Shown: piece after piece, positions 8,727 through 18,321 of the stretch
Position numbering within the stretch: the first letter of the stretch is position 1
Layout of the letters: the number at the start of each line of letters is the position of its first letter
NCBI GenBank assembly: GCA_011390205.1
Contig: JAABSX010000012.1
Coordinates: 1-64,000, forward strand
Source: Microscillaceae bacterium
Lineage (GTDB): Bacteria; Bacteroidota; Bacteroidia; Cytophagales; Microscillaceae
DNA: 64,000 nt
Direction of reading: 5' to 3'
The notes under the pieces: generated by a model
Databases searched by the model: none
What the model saw: only the letters and a program-made list of their open reading frames with translations
What the model was told of the DNA's origin: nothing
Made by a program: the position numbers and the translations under genes

Positions 8727-9871
8727 TTTTTGTTACTTTTATATGCTTGGATGATTTCTATCAGTCGGTCTATATCTTCAAAATCATTGTAAAAATGGAC
8801 ACTCAACCTGATGCCTGCCCCTCGCCCTGTGAGCTCTACTGAATTGGCTTGCAGATAATCCGATAGCCCTTGCTCAAAAGGAATCACTACAATGCTAGAC
8901 CTGTGTGCATCTGAGTGGCTTGATAGTAATGTAAATCCTTGATTTTCAAGGCTTTCTGAGAGATGCCTCGAGAGGCTGAGCACACGGTCTTGGATATTTT
9001 GAATACCCATCTCTCGGATATTCTGAATACCGTGTCGGAGCATCAGGATGCCCAGCAGGTGAGGATGCCCGAGTTCAAATACCCGCATAGACAGCGGAAT
9101 TAGGCCTAAATCATCAAAATAATCATAGGTGCTAATCTGACTTGTGCTGATGAGTGGGGGCGGATATTGCTCTAGCCACTTGGGCGACATCGCCAAGATA
9201 CCCATGCCCAGCCCCGCAGTAGCCCATTTGTAGGCACTTGCTACGAAGATGATATGGTCATTTTTTTCTAAATCTGTCTGAAACACACACCAGCCTTGTG
9301 TAGCATCTAACACCAGCAAAATGCCCAAACTTTTGCATATTTGGGCTATTCTTTCTAAATCTATGCGGTAACCTGTCTTAAACTGCACCCAACTTAGGGC
9401 AAGTATTTTTGTATTGCTTTTTAAAAGGCTTTGCTCAATATTCTCTGGGCTTAAATCTTCTTCTTGCTCTAGCCAGATGATGTCATAGCCTAGCTTCTGG
9501 AAGGGCAGATTCAGTGCAGGATAATCTCCTTTATAAAGCATGACTTTTTGGAGAGGTCTTAGCATCTGTGCCACACTGTAGATGCCCTCTGAGAGGTTGG
9601 GGATGAGGGCAAGGAAATCAGACGGACAGCAGACAGAGGCGGCAATTTCTTCTCTGATAATGGACATTTCTTCTAACAAATCAGCCCTAAGTGCGGAGAA
9701 ATTTTGAGTCATTTTGAGCATAGCCTCTTGTATGATGCCCTGCTGAGACTGTGCCACCAAGCCTATAAAAGCAGTATTAAAATAAAGACCCCGATGAATT
9801 TCAGGGTAGTTTTCACGTATTTTTTTCCAATCAATCTCAGGCATAGGGCAAGTTTGGGGTATTATTTGCAT
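8723..9871 (-). CDS. Class V aminotransferase / cysteine desulfurase-like PLP enzyme
   Basis: 382-residue fold-type I PLP enzyme. The Schiff-base lysine is Lys215 in SAYKWATAG, preceded by LVLDATQGW where class V enzymes hold the cofactor-contacting Asp and Gln/His. It lacks the Cys-bearing loop motif that would make a confident IscS/SufS call, so isopenicillin N epimerase-like or kynureninase-like activity is equally possible. It sits upstream of hemF with a 4-base overlap; no functional link to haem is evident from the sequence. An alternative start at Met10 would shorten it slightly. Confidence 0.8.
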   Translation of the reverse strand: MQIIPQTCPMPEIDWKKIRENYPEIHRGLYFNTAFIGLVAQSQQGIIQEAMLKMTQNFSALRADLLEEMSIIREEIAASVCCPSDFLALIPNLSEGIYSVAQMLRPLQKVMLYKGDYPALNLPFQKLGYDIIWLEQEEDLSPENIEQSLLKSNTKILALSWVQFKTGYRIDLERIAQICKSLGILLVLDATQGWCVFQTDLEKNDHIIFVASAYKWATAGLGMGILAMSPKWLEQYPPPLISTSQISTYDYFDDLGLIPLSMRVFELGHPHLLGILMLRHGIQNIREMGIQNIQDRVLSLSRHLSESLENQGFTLLSSHSDAHRSSIVVIPFEQGLSDYLQANSVELTGRGAGIRLSVHFYNDFEDIDRLIEIIQAYKSNKK

Positions 9872-10013
9872 TTTTTAGACTTTACAAAGATGCTAAAAAC
9901 TCTGCTAGTATCTAAATGTAAAATATCTTTTTATTTGAGCCAATCAATAACCAAACAGAAATTATGTCCGTACTAAGTAGATATAAATTTCACCTAAATT
10001 AATAAAGTATCTT

Positions 10014-10487
10014 ATGAAAAAGTTATCAATCTTGCTCATAATCTTGGTAGCCTTGTTGGTGTTCGGCTTTGCTTTTCAAAATCAAGCCGTTTACCAAACA
10101 GAGGAAATCACATGGGAAACAGATTTTGATGAGGCCCTCAAGACAGCCAAAAAGAAAAATAAAAAGCTATTTGTACTCTTTACTGGCTCTGATTGGTGTG
10201 GATGGTGCAAAAAACTAGATGCGGAGGTATTCAAAAAAGATGATTTTTCAAAATATGTCAATGAAAGCTTCATTTGTGTAAAACTAGATTTCCCCCGAAA
10301 ATCTAACCAAACCCAAGCAGAGAAAGCCCGAAACAGTGCCCTTGCTCAGGAGTTTAGAGTGCAGGGGTTTCCCACAGTCTTTGTCCTTAATAAAGACAAG
10401 AAAGTATTGCACCAGACAGGCTACCAAAGAGGAGGCCCCGAAAAATACAAGACAAGCTTAGAACAAGCGCTTGCCAAATCAAAATAG
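10014..10487 (+). CDS. Exported thioredoxin-fold protein with CGWC
   Basis: 157 residues. A hydrophobic N-terminal segment (residues 4-21) acts as signal peptide or membrane anchor. The thioredoxin-like domain has the active site WCGWC, with the Cys pair at 62 and 65, and the cis-proline region GFPTVFVL near residue 119. This matches DUF255/thioredoxin_7-type periplasmic reductants of Bacteroidota, which keep exported or haem-bearing proteins reduced. It is a single-gene unit: a strong terminator follows within 25 bases. Confidence 0.85.
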   Translation: MKKLSILLIILVALLVFGFAFQNQAVYQTEEITWETDFDEALKTAKKKNKKLFVLFTGSDWCGWCKKLDAEVFKKDDFSKYVNESFICVKLDFPRKSNQTQAEKARNSALAQEFRVQGFPTVFVLNKDKKVLHQTGYQRGGPEKYKTSLEQALAKSK

Positions 10488-10510
10488 GAAGTAAATCTTA
10501 TTCAATGAAA

Positions 10511-10541
10511 AAACCCATGCAGCACTTGCATGGGTTTTTTG
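10511..10541 (+). terminator. Rho-independent terminator of the thioredoxin-like gene
   Basis: Perfect 10-base-pair stem (AAACCCATGC with GCATGGGTTT), 7-base loop, then a T-rich tail. It lies 24 bases after the stop codon at 10487. Confidence 0.85.
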
Positions 10542-10563
10542 TTTTCTGAAAATTATTTGGCTT

Positions 10564-10595
10564 TTGTATCTGTCATTTCACATCCATTATATTTG
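10564..10595 (+). promoter_or_regulatory. Bacteroidota -33/-7 promoter for the tricorn-type protease gene
   Basis: TTG at 10564-10566, 21-base spacer, TATATTTG at 10588-10595. It lies 70 bases upstream of the chosen start at 10665 and just after the preceding terminator, so it rules out a translation start further upstream. Confidence 0.75.
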
Positions 10596-10664
10596 TGCGT
10601 GATACCAAATTTTGCTAACTTGGATAACGAAATGAGTAATTATCAAATAAAAGTCATTCATTCT

Positions 10665-13600
10665 ATGAAAAAAATACTACCATTCATCGCTTGGCTTTGC
10701 CTGAGTGTCGGGTCTGTTCTTACACTCACAGCCCAAGAAAATCCTCTCTGGATGCGCTACCCGAGCATCTCACCCGATGGGCAGACCATCGTGTTTAGCT
10801 ACAAAGGTGACCTCTACCGTGTGGCAACTTCAGGCGGAACTGCCGTGCCGCTGACCCTGCACGAAGCCCATGATTATATGCCTGTCTGGTCAAGAGATGG
10901 CAAACAAATTGCCTTTGCCTCTGACCGTTACGGCAATTTTGATGTGTTTGTGATGCCTGCCACAGGCGGAGAAGCGACTCGCCTTACGTATCACTCTGGC
11001 AACGACTTCCCGAGTGATTTTACACCTGATGGCTCGCAAGTTATCTTCACAGCCAACCGCCGCTACCAAGCCGAAAATGCTCAGTTTCCTAGATTATCTC
11101 AGCTTTACCAAGTGCCTATCAAAGGCGGACACGCCAAGATGCTGCTAGACAATCAGGCAGAATATGCCCGATTTAATGCTGACGGCTCTAAAATTATCTT
11201 CCACGATTGGAAAGGCTACGAAGACAACTGGCGGAAGCATCATACCTCCTCCGTAACCCGTGATGTGTGGCTTTATGACCTCAAATCTGAGAAATACACC
11301 CAACTTTCTGACTTTAATGGCGAAGACCGCAACCCTGTATTTGGGCAAAATGATGAAGAGGCTTATTTTTTAAATGAAAAATCAGGGACTTTCAATATCT
11401 GGAAGATGAACCTCAAAAACCCTTCTGCCGCTACACAAATCACCAATTTAGAGAAGCACCCTGTCAGATTCTTATCGAGAGCAAGCAATGGCATACTTTG
11501 TTTTGGCTGGAATGGCGAAATTTACACGCTCAAAGAAGGAAGCCAAGCCCAGAAAGTCAATATTCAGATCTTCTCTGATAGTCGCCTCAATGAGGAAGAA
11601 ATCGTCTCTATCAATGGCGGAGCTACAGAGTTTTCACTCTCACCCAATGGCAAAGAAATCGTGTTTGTGTTTAGAGGTGAGGTGTTCGTTACTGCCGTAG
11701 AAGGAGGCATCACCAAACGCATCACCAATACACCTGAGCAAGAACGCACAGCAAGTTTTAGCCCTGATGGTCGCTCTATCGTCTATGCAGGTGAGCGAGG
11801 CAATAACTGGAATGTCTATCAGACGAGCATTATCAGAAAAGAAGAACCTTATTTTTATGCCTCCACCTTGCTCAAAGAAGAAGCCCTCCTCTCTACGGAT
11901 AAGGAAGAATTTCAGCCCGCCTACTCTCCTGATGGCAAAGAATTAGCTTATCTGGAAGAACGCACTACACTAAAAGTTTATAATCTTGCCAGCAAAGTAT
12001 CACGCACCGTCTTGCCAGGCACTTTTAATTATTCTTATTCTGATGGAGACCAATACTTCACTTGGTCTCCAGATAGCAAGTGGATTTTGGCTACTTACAT
12101 TCCCGAAGGGGGGCAGGTGTTTGTCTCAGAAGCAGGGCTTATCAATGCTGATGGCAAAAGCAAACCCATCAATCTCACCGAAAGTGGCTACTCTGATGAT
12201 GCTCCCAAATGGGCAATGGAGGGTAAAATGATGCTCTGGTTCTCTGACCGTGACGGCATGAAAAACCACGGCTCTTGGGGGGGCGAGGCTGATGTCTATG
12301 GGATGTTCTTCACACAAGAAGCTTTTGACAGGTTCAACCTCAGCAAAGATGAATTTGCATTGCTCAAAGAGCGAGAAGAAAAAGACAAAAAAGAAGAAGA
12401 CAAAACTAAAGATACCGATAAAAAAGACAGCAAAGACGTCAAAAAAGAGGAAGTTAAAAATCTTACTTTTGAGCTAGAAGACATCGCCGACCGCAAAGCA
12501 AGGCTGACCATTCACTCCTCTCGCCTCTCAGATGCGGTGCTTTCTAAAGACGGGGAAAAACTGTTTTATCTCACAAGATTTGAGCAAGGCAAAGACCTCT
12601 GGGTAACAGAACTAAGAACCAAGGAAACCAAACTGCTCAGCAAAAATGCAGGAGATGGATTAGAACTCAGCAAAGATGGTAAATCTCTATTTGTAATCTC
12701 TAATGGCAATATCACCAAAATAGATGCAGAAAGTGGCAAGCGTGAGGGCATCAGCATCGGCGGAGAAATGAACCTCAACTACCAAGCTGAGAAAGCTTAC
12801 ATCTTTGAGCATGCATGGCGACAAGTGGTCAAGAAATTTTATGTAACCAATCTACACGGCGTAGATTGGGATTTTTATTACAAAGAATACAAAAAATTCT
12901 TGCCACACATCAACAACAACCACGACTTTGCAGAGATGCTCTCTGAGATGCTCGGAGAACTCAATGCCTCACATACAGGCTGTCGCTACTCGCCTCAGGC
13001 CAGAAATACTGACAATACTGCCTCACTTGGGATTTTCATAGATGAATCTCACCAGGGAAAAGGGCTGAAAATCAAAGAAATCCTCAACAAAGGCCCTCTG
13101 GACTATGCCAAGTCTAAAGCCAAAGCTGGACTTATTATTGAGAAAATCAATGGGCAAGAAATCAATGGAAATGAAGATTTTTATGCCCTACTCAATCGCA
13201 AAAGTGGTGAATTTACCTTGCTTTCTTTTTTAGACCCTGGCAGCAATACCCGCTTTGAGGAAGTCATCAAGCCCATCAGCAGAGGAGCAGAAAACGAGCT
13301 ACTCTACCAACGCTGGGTAGAAAACCGAAGAAAAGAAACTGAAAAAGTATCAGAGGGCAAAATAGGCTACGTGCACGTGCGAGGAATGAACGACAATAGC
13401 TACCGCAATGTAGTAGAAGAAGTCTTGGGCAAGCACATCAACAAAGAAGCCCTCATTGTAGATACTCGATTCAATGGCGGAGGCTGGCTACATGATGATT
13501 TGGCTACTTTTTTAAGTGGTAAGAAATACATGGATATGGTGCCTCGTGAGCAAAAAATGGGCTTAGAGCCGATGCGTAAATGGACCAAGCCTACCACAGT

Positions 13601-13931
13601 GCTCGTAGGTGAAAGCAATTACTCAGATGCACACCTTTTCCCTGTTACTTTCAAGGCCTATGACATAGGCAAAACCGTAGGAATGCCCGTGCCTGGCACA
13701 GGCACAGCAGTCTGGTGGGAGCGACAAATAGATCCTACGCTTGTATTTGGTATTCCGCAAGTGGGCATGATGGATTTGAAAGGCAATTATATGGAAAACA
13801 CCCAATTTGAGCCTGATTTGAAAGTAAAAAATCAGCCCGAAGTCATCACCAAAGGCAAAGACCAACAAATAGAAAAAGCCGTCAAAGACCTCCTCAAAAC
13901 TGTAGGAGATTTGAACCTAGGGATGAAATAA
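10665..13931 (+). CDS. Tricorn-type S41 protease with WD40/TolB-like beta-propellers
   Basis: Predicted exported serine protease of 1,088 residues. The start at 10665 is preferred over the upstream in-frame codons because it begins a clean signal peptide (MKKILPFIAWLCL... ending TAQ) and lies after the promoter. Residues about 25-600 are repeated SPDGxxIxF/W blades of TolB/PD40 propellers. A very charged Lys/Glu/Asp linker (about 570-615) splits two propeller regions. The C-terminal 330 residues have the tricorn core helices, a PDZ-like part (GLIIEKINGQEING) and the S41 block with VDTRFNGGGW, and SNYSDAHLF carrying the likely nucleophile Ser. Family members degrade peptides in the periplasm or at the surface. 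Flanked by its own promoter and terminator. Confidence 0.9.
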   Translation: MKKILPFIAWLCLSVGSVLTLTAQENPLWMRYPSISPDGQTIVFSYKGDLYRVATSGGTAVPLTLHEAHDYMPVWSRDGKQIAFASDRYGNFDVFVMPATGGEATRLTYHSGNDFPSDFTPDGSQVIFTANRRYQAENAQFPRLSQLYQVPIKGGHAKMLLDNQAEYARFNADGSKIIFHDWKGYEDNWRKHHTSSVTRDVWLYDLKSEKYTQLSDFNGEDRNPVFGQNDEEAYFLNEKSGTFNIWKMNLKNPSAATQITNLEKHPVRFLSRASNGILCFGWNGEIYTLKEGSQAQKVNIQIFSDSRLNEEEIVSINGGATEFSLSPNGKEIVFVFRGEVFVTAVEGGITKRITNTPEQERTASFSPDGRSIVYAGERGNNWNVYQTSIIRKEEPYFYASTLLKEEALLSTDKEEFQPAYSPDGKELAYLEERTTLKVYNLASKVSRTVLPGTFNYSYSDGDQYFTWSPDSKWILATYIPEGGQVFVSEAGLINADGKSKPINLTESGYSDDAPKWAMEGKMMLWFSDRDGMKNHGSWGGEADVYGMFFTQEAFDRFNLSKDEFALLKEREEKDKKEEDKTKDTDKKDSKDVKKEEVKNLTFELEDIADRKARLTIHSSRLSDAVLSKDGEKLFYLTRFEQGKDLWVTELRTKETKLLSKNAGDGLELSKDGKSLFVISNGNITKIDAESGKREGISIGGEMNLNYQAEKAYIFEHAWRQVVKKFYVTNLHGVDWDFYYKEYKKFLPHINNNHDFAEMLSEMLGELNASHTGCRYSPQARNTDNTASLGIFIDESHQGKGLKIKEILNKGPLDYAKSKAKAGLIIEKINGQEINGNEDFYALLNRKSGEFTLLSFLDPGSNTRFEEVIKPISRGAENELLYQRWVENRRKETEKVSEGKIGYVHVRGMNDNSYRNVVEEVLGKHINKEALIVDTRFNGGGWLHDDLATFLSGKKYMDMVPREQKMGLEPMRKWTKPTTVLVGESNYSDAHLFPVTFKAYDIGKTVGMPVPGTGTAVWWERQIDPTLVFGIPQVGMMDLKGNYMENTQFEPDLKVKNQPEVITKGKDQQIEKAVKDLLKTVGDLNLGMK

Positions 13932-13950
13932 CATCCAGACAGCCTTCTCA

Positions 13951-13987
13951 AAAGCCCGCAAACGAAGATTTGCGGGCTTTGTTTTTT
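13951..13987 (+). terminator. Rho-independent terminator of the protease gene
   Basis: 12-base-pair perfect stem (AAAGCCCGCAAA with TTTGCGGGCTTT), 6-base loop, then GTTTTTT. It lies 20 bases after the protease stop. Confidence 0.88.
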
Positions 13988-14007
13988 AAATCTAAAACAC
14001 TAAAATC

Positions 14008-14715
14008 ATGAGTTTTTTGAAAGCAGAATGGCGAAAACTGGCCATCGCCAATTACGAAGTACAGCCTGAAATCCTTAAGCCTCTGCTGCCCTATCAGACG
14101 GAACTAGACTATTGGGAGGGCAAAGCTTATGTGAGTTTGGTGGGTTTTAGGTTTTTGAATACTCGTTTGCTGGGCTTGCCGATACCTTTTCACCAAAATT
14201 TTGAGGAGGTAAATCTGAGATTTTATGTAAAATACAAAGACGGCAATGAATGGAAGCGAGGAGTCGTATTTGTCAAAGAAATAGTGCCTAAGTTTATGAT
14301 TTCATTCGTAGCCAATACCATTTATGGAGAGCACTATGTTACGCTCCCGATGCGGCATCAGTGGGAAATAACTTCTGAGCAGATCACAGTAAACTATGAA
14401 TGGAAATTTGAGAAAGAATGGAATAAATTCAAAGTAAGTGCCTCACCTCAGCCTACAGAAATAAAACCTGACACTGAAGCCCATTTTATCACAGAACATT
14501 ACTGGGGCTACACTCGCATCAATGCCCAAAAAACCTCAGAATACGAAGTAAGACACCCTACTTGGGCACAATACGAGGTGAAAGACTATGACATTCGGCT
14601 AGATTTTGGCAGACTTTATGGGCAGGAGTTTCAAAACCTCAACACCCAAAAACCAGACTCGATCATGCTCGCCGAAGGCTCTGAAATCAGTGTAGAGCCT
14701 AAGAAAAAGGTGTGA
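14008..14715 (+). CDS. DUF2071 (YqjF-like) protein
   Basis: 235-residue soluble protein of unknown biochemical function. The N-terminal 'AEWRKLAIANYEVQPEILKPLL' start, the block YWEGKAYVSLVGFRF, then NFEEVNLRFYV and RGVVFVKEIVP, are the hallmarks of the YqjF/DUF2071 family, which shares a fold related to acetoacetate decarboxylase. No catalytic residue can be assigned. It begins 20 bases past a terminator, so it needs its own promoter, which I could not locate in so short a gap, or relies on read-through. It converges on the methyltransferase-like gene 17 bases away. Confidence 0.8.
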   Translation: MSFLKAEWRKLAIANYEVQPEILKPLLPYQTELDYWEGKAYVSLVGFRFLNTRLLGLPIPFHQNFEEVNLRFYVKYKDGNEWKRGVVFVKEIVPKFMISFVANTIYGEHYVTLPMRHQWEITSEQITVNYEWKFEKEWNKFKVSASPQPTEIKPDTEAHFITEHYWGYTRINAQKTSEYEVRHPTWAQYEVKDYDIRLDFGRLYGQEFQNLNTQKPDSIMLAEGSEISVEPKKKV

Positions 14716-14732
14716 TTCCCTCGTAATCAGAC

Positions 14733-15317
14733 TCACCACACAAACGGAATGATTCTTTTGGTTTTTCTTTGGTATCGGCGGTAGTCTTCTCCGAAGTAGA
14801 TGAGGAGTTTTTGCTCCTCGAGGTAAATTCCTATGAACAGATAAGCCAGCAAGACTGTAGCCGCCAACGCATTTTTGAGGCTTGCCTCCCACAGCAGCAC
14901 AGCCACCAAGCCGAGCAGTACGCCCAGATACAAAGGATGCCTTACCCATTCATTGAGTCCGCTGATAGAAAGCTGGGCAGAAGCTTGTGTTTTTTCTGCT
15001 TTCAGTCCCATAAATTCACGCATAGAATAGCTTTTGAAAGCAAGCCACATAACTGATACCGAAGAAAAAATAAAAACAAGGGCAAGACCCTGAGCCACCA
15101 AAGTCTTCTCTACCAAAAGATACACAGGCAAAGTACCCTGATAATACAATACCCAACCCAGACTGAGCACCGCAAACAGATTATAGAAAAGTCGGTAATT
15201 TGTATCTGTGAATGAGGTGAATTTTTGAATTATTTTCTTTGCCATCAGGCTCGCCAGCAAACTATGAAAGCCATAAAAGGCTGCCCAATAGAGACATAAA
15301 AGTGCATACTCGTTCAT
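14733..15317 (-). CDS. NnrU/isoprenylcysteine methyltransferase-type membrane protein
   Basis: 194-residue integral membrane protein with about five helices. The C-terminal half holds the SAM-binding signature of the ICMT/PEMT/NnrU group: VRHPLYLGVLL, then YLEEQKLLIYFGEDYRRYQRK and a terminal RIIPF. Relatives include MddA, which S-methylates methanethiol; the substrate here cannot be told from sequence. The stop of the upstream glycosyltransferase gene lies 5 bases before its start, so the two form an operon. Confidence 0.7.
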   Translation of the reverse strand: MNEYALLCLYWAAFYGFHSLLASLMAKKIIQKFTSFTDTNYRLFYNLFAVLSLGWVLYYQGTLPVYLLVEKTLVAQGLALVFIFSSVSVMWLAFKSYSMREFMGLKAEKTQASAQLSISGLNEWVRHPLYLGVLLGLVAVLLWEASLKNALAATVLLAYLFIGIYLEEQKLLIYFGEDYRRYQRKTKRIIPFVW

Positions 15318-15322
15318 TTATT

Positions 15323-16645
15323 TTAGTTTTTGGGTAGCTTATTTTGTTTATCTGTCATCAAATCTTGATAAAATTTCACATATTTTTCTTTGATGATTTC
15401 TTCGCTGTATGTTCGTTCTATGATTTCTCTTGCTGCTTCGCAGTAGGCTTCGTAGTCATAGCTTTGGGTATTTTTGTAAGCATCATAGAGCCATTTTAGT
15501 CCCTTGGCAAAATCAATAGAAGATTGATAATCAGCTAGATATCCATTTTTTTGATGCGTAATCATCTCAGGAATCCCCCCTGATTTAAAGGCAATGACAG
15601 GTGTGCCACAGGCAAGCGACTCTAAGATGGTATTGGGCAAGTTATCTTCAAGGGAAGGCATCACAAAGGCAGTTGCAGATTGATAGACTTTGACCAAATC
15701 TTCTAGGTTCATTCTTCCTAGATTTTTAACCTCGAACGGAAGCCCTTCCAAGGTTTCAGGTTTAAATTTGCCAAAGACCATGAGTAAAATATTCTTTCTC
15801 TCTTCTGCTGAGAGGGCTTCGGAGAATTGCTTGAGGGCTTCTATCAGGTATTGAAAGCCTTTGCGAGGGTCATTGATATTGGCAGCTCCAAAAAGGAGGA
15901 TAAAGGCATTTTCGGGCAAGTGTAAGTCTTCTCTTACTTCTTTTCTCGAGGTGGCAGGCTTGAAAAAATGACTGTCTATCGGTGCAGGGATATGCTCCAC
16001 CTGCATCCCTTTGAAGAGGGTACTTTGCTTTGCTTGTTCAGTAAGCCATCTGCTTGTGGGGGTTACTATCCATTGGGCTTGGGGGTAAAAGCTTGCTTTT
16101 TTTTTCCAGACCTGGTGAGATAAATCTTGGGCGTGAGGATTTTTAAGAAAAGGGCAGTTTCCGCAGGCATGTTGGAAGCCTTTACAATCTCCTGCATAGT
16201 GGCAGCCTCCCGTGAATGACCACATGTCTTGCAGTGTCCAGACGAGGGGTTTGCCTAAATTTGCCAGTTTTTCTAGTGATTTCAGTGATAAAAAACCAAA
16301 ATGCACCCAATGCAAATGTATAATGTCTGCCTCTTGCACAAGCGGATGCTGGCTGATATCCACACCTGTATTGGCGGGAGAATAGGCAAATCGTACTTCC
16401 TTACTTTTGGCTTGCGGCCAGTAGCCAAGCCGCTCACGCACAAATCTGAGAAAAGCCATTTTCTTTGCCCAGTAAGTTTGTGCGAGTGCCTGCACGAATG
16501 GACTAGAAGATTTTTTTTCTTGCACAAGCAGATTTACCTCTAGCTCAGCCACCTTACTGACCACACTGACAGCCCTAAAACAAGCAATGGCAGCTCCTCC
16601 AGATATGTCAGAAGTGCTCAGAAACAATACTTTGGTTTTTTTCAT
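15323..16645 (-). CDS. GT4-type glycosyltransferase
   Basis: 440-residue retaining GT-B glycosyltransferase. The N-terminal acceptor domain starts KVLFLSTSDISGGAAIACFRA; a Cys/His-rich patch (GGCHYAGDCKGF, ACGNCPFL) near residue 150-170 occurs in a subset of this family. The C-terminal donor domain carries FGAANINDPRKGFQYL and the E-x7-E block SLEDNLPNTILESLACGTPVIA. Probable role in surface polysaccharide or glycolipid synthesis. No other sugar genes adjoin it, apart from the methyltransferase-like gene directly downstream. Confidence 0.88.
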   Translation of the reverse strand: MKKTKVLFLSTSDISGGAAIACFRAVSVVSKVAELEVNLLVQEKKSSSPFVQALAQTYWAKKMAFLRFVRERLGYWPQAKSKEVRFAYSPANTGVDISQHPLVQEADIIHLHWVHFGFLSLKSLEKLANLGKPLVWTLQDMWSFTGGCHYAGDCKGFQHACGNCPFLKNPHAQDLSHQVWKKKASFYPQAQWIVTPTSRWLTEQAKQSTLFKGMQVEHIPAPIDSHFFKPATSRKEVREDLHLPENAFILLFGAANINDPRKGFQYLIEALKQFSEALSAEERKNILLMVFGKFKPETLEGLPFEVKNLGRMNLEDLVKVYQSATAFVMPSLEDNLPNTILESLACGTPVIAFKSGGIPEMITHQKNGYLADYQSSIDFAKGLKWLYDAYKNTQSYDYEAYCEAAREIIERTYSEEIIKEKYVKFYQDLMTDKQNKLPKN

Positions 16646-16737
16646 TTCGTAAAAGTGTCATAATTCTCACAAAATGACAAACATCCTCTGTTTAATTCTA
16701 TTTATACGGTCGTCTGTGTGAACAGAGGCAAGGGTGT

Positions 16738-18099
16738 TTATACAGTTTTAGAAAAAATCATGGTCTTAGGTTGCTTTGAGAGCATCCTTGCATCAAAGGC
16801 CATACAGATATTTCTAATATATGCCCTGCCTTGTTCTTTTACTTTGAGCTGATAAGGCAGAATCTCTAAAAGTCCGTCTTGCTCCATCTCTGTGAGTTTT
16901 TCTAAGGCTTCGTAGATGGCGGGGAGTTGTGTATCAGGCTCTTGCCAGTTGGTTTCAAAGCGGCACATTAGGTTCAGGATATGCTGCCTAAGGATGAGGT
17001 CTTCTTGGCTGAGTGCATGCCCCCTGTAGATGGGAAATTTTCCTTGTTTGATGGCTTTGGTGTAGCCTTCCACACTTTTGTAGTTTTGCCCCATGGCTGT
17101 CCAAGCATCTCCGATAGAAGATGTACCCAGCCCGATGAGCAGCTTGGTGGAGGTGGTAGTGTAGCCCATAAAATTGCGGTGCATGCTGCCTTCTTGGTAG
17201 GCTTTGCTGAGGGCTTCTTTGGGCAGGGCGAAGTGATCCATGCCTATCTCCAGATAGCCAGCTTGTTCTAAAAGAGATTTGCCTAGCTCATAAAAGTATC
17301 TTTTCATACTATCTTCGGGCAAATACATCTCAAAGCTTTTTTGGGCGGGTCTGAGCCAAGGCACGTGTGCATAGCTATAAAAAGCAATTCTGTCGGGGCG
17401 TAGTGTATTTACTTTCTCAAAGGTGTCTTTGATGGTCTTTTCGCTTTGCTTGGGCAAGCCATAAATGAGGTCAAAATTCACGGAAGTGTAGCCTATTTTT
17501 CTGGCGAGCAGTGTGATTTCTTGAACCTCTTCAAAGCTTTGTAGGCGGTTAATGGCCATCTGGACTTCGGCATCAAAATCTTGGATGCCAAGGCTCAACC
17601 TTCTAAACCCCAGTGCATAGAGTGTCTGTAGGTGTTCGGGGCTTGTGTTGTGGGGGTGTGCCTCAAAACTAAAATTAGCATCTTCACAGATTTCTACCTT
17701 GTCTAAGATGCCTGTCAATAATTTTTGAAGATTTTCGGGCTGGAAGAAGGTAGGTGTTCCTCCACCGAGGTGTAGCTCACGCAGGCGGGGCTTCTCGCCC
17801 AATAAATCAAGGTATAAATCCCACTCTGCGAGCAAGGCTTCTATGTAGGGGTCTTCTACGGCATGATTGACGGTGATGCGTGTGTTGCAGCCGCAGTAAG
17901 TGCATAGTCGCTCACAAAAAGGCAAATGCAAGTACAGACTAATGCCCTCTTTTTGGTTAGAAATATCAAAGGCTTTTTTGACAGCCTTTTTCCAATCATT
18001 GAGCTGAAATTTATCTTCTTCCCAGTAGGGCACAGTAGGGTAGCTGGTGTATCTTGGGCCAGGTACATTGTATTTTTGGAGGAGTGCATGCGTATTCAT
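16738..18099 (-). CDS. hemN: Oxygen-independent coproporphyrinogen III dehydrogenase HemN
   Basis: 453-residue radical SAM enzyme that makes protoporphyrinogen IX without oxygen. The iron-sulfur motif has Cys62, Cys66 and Cys69, plus the HemN-specific Cys71 (CERLCTYCGC). The family N-terminus RYTSYPTVPYW, the SAM-contact block HLGGGTPTFF and a C-terminal HemN domain (from about residue 360) are present, so this is true HemN rather than HemW. It is a separate transcription unit from hemF. The 222-base upstream gap shows no clear promoter match. Confidence 0.95.
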   Translation of the reverse strand: MNTHALLQKYNVPGPRYTSYPTVPYWEEDKFQLNDWKKAVKKAFDISNQKEGISLYLHLPFCERLCTYCGCNTRITVNHAVEDPYIEALLAEWDLYLDLLGEKPRLRELHLGGGTPTFFQPENLQKLLTGILDKVEICEDANFSFEAHPHNTSPEHLQTLYALGFRRLSLGIQDFDAEVQMAINRLQSFEEVQEITLLARKIGYTSVNFDLIYGLPKQSEKTIKDTFEKVNTLRPDRIAFYSYAHVPWLRPAQKSFEMYLPEDSMKRYFYELGKSLLEQAGYLEIGMDHFALPKEALSKAYQEGSMHRNFMGYTTTSTKLLIGLGTSSIGDAWTAMGQNYKSVEGYTKAIKQGKFPIYRGHALSQEDLILRQHILNLMCRFETNWQEPDTQLPAIYEALEKLTEMEQDGLLEILPYQLKVKEQGRAYIRNICMAFDARMLSKQPKTMIFSKTV

Positions 18100-18321
18100 A
18101 GAGTGTAAAACTTAGGTGATGTATATTCTTCAAAGCTAAGTTTATTGCCCAACTCTTCAAATGACATTCATCATCTTAATCTATGAGATAATCAATACTA
18201 TAAATCTGGATTGAGTGCTTATTTAAATACCTCTACTAAAACAGTTTATATTATCATTTTAACCATAAGCATCTGAAAGTCAGCATATTGAGTAATTACT
18301 CATTTTCAATTATCTGTTCAC

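Noticed and set aside
10530-10664. Upstream in-frame extension of the tricorn-type protease
   Set aside because: It would start inside the thioredoxin gene's terminator and cross the promoter at 10564-10595; the signal peptide begins at 10665.
12292-12477. Lys/Ser-rich short frame in the protease gene
   Set aside because: A frame shadow of the charged linker.
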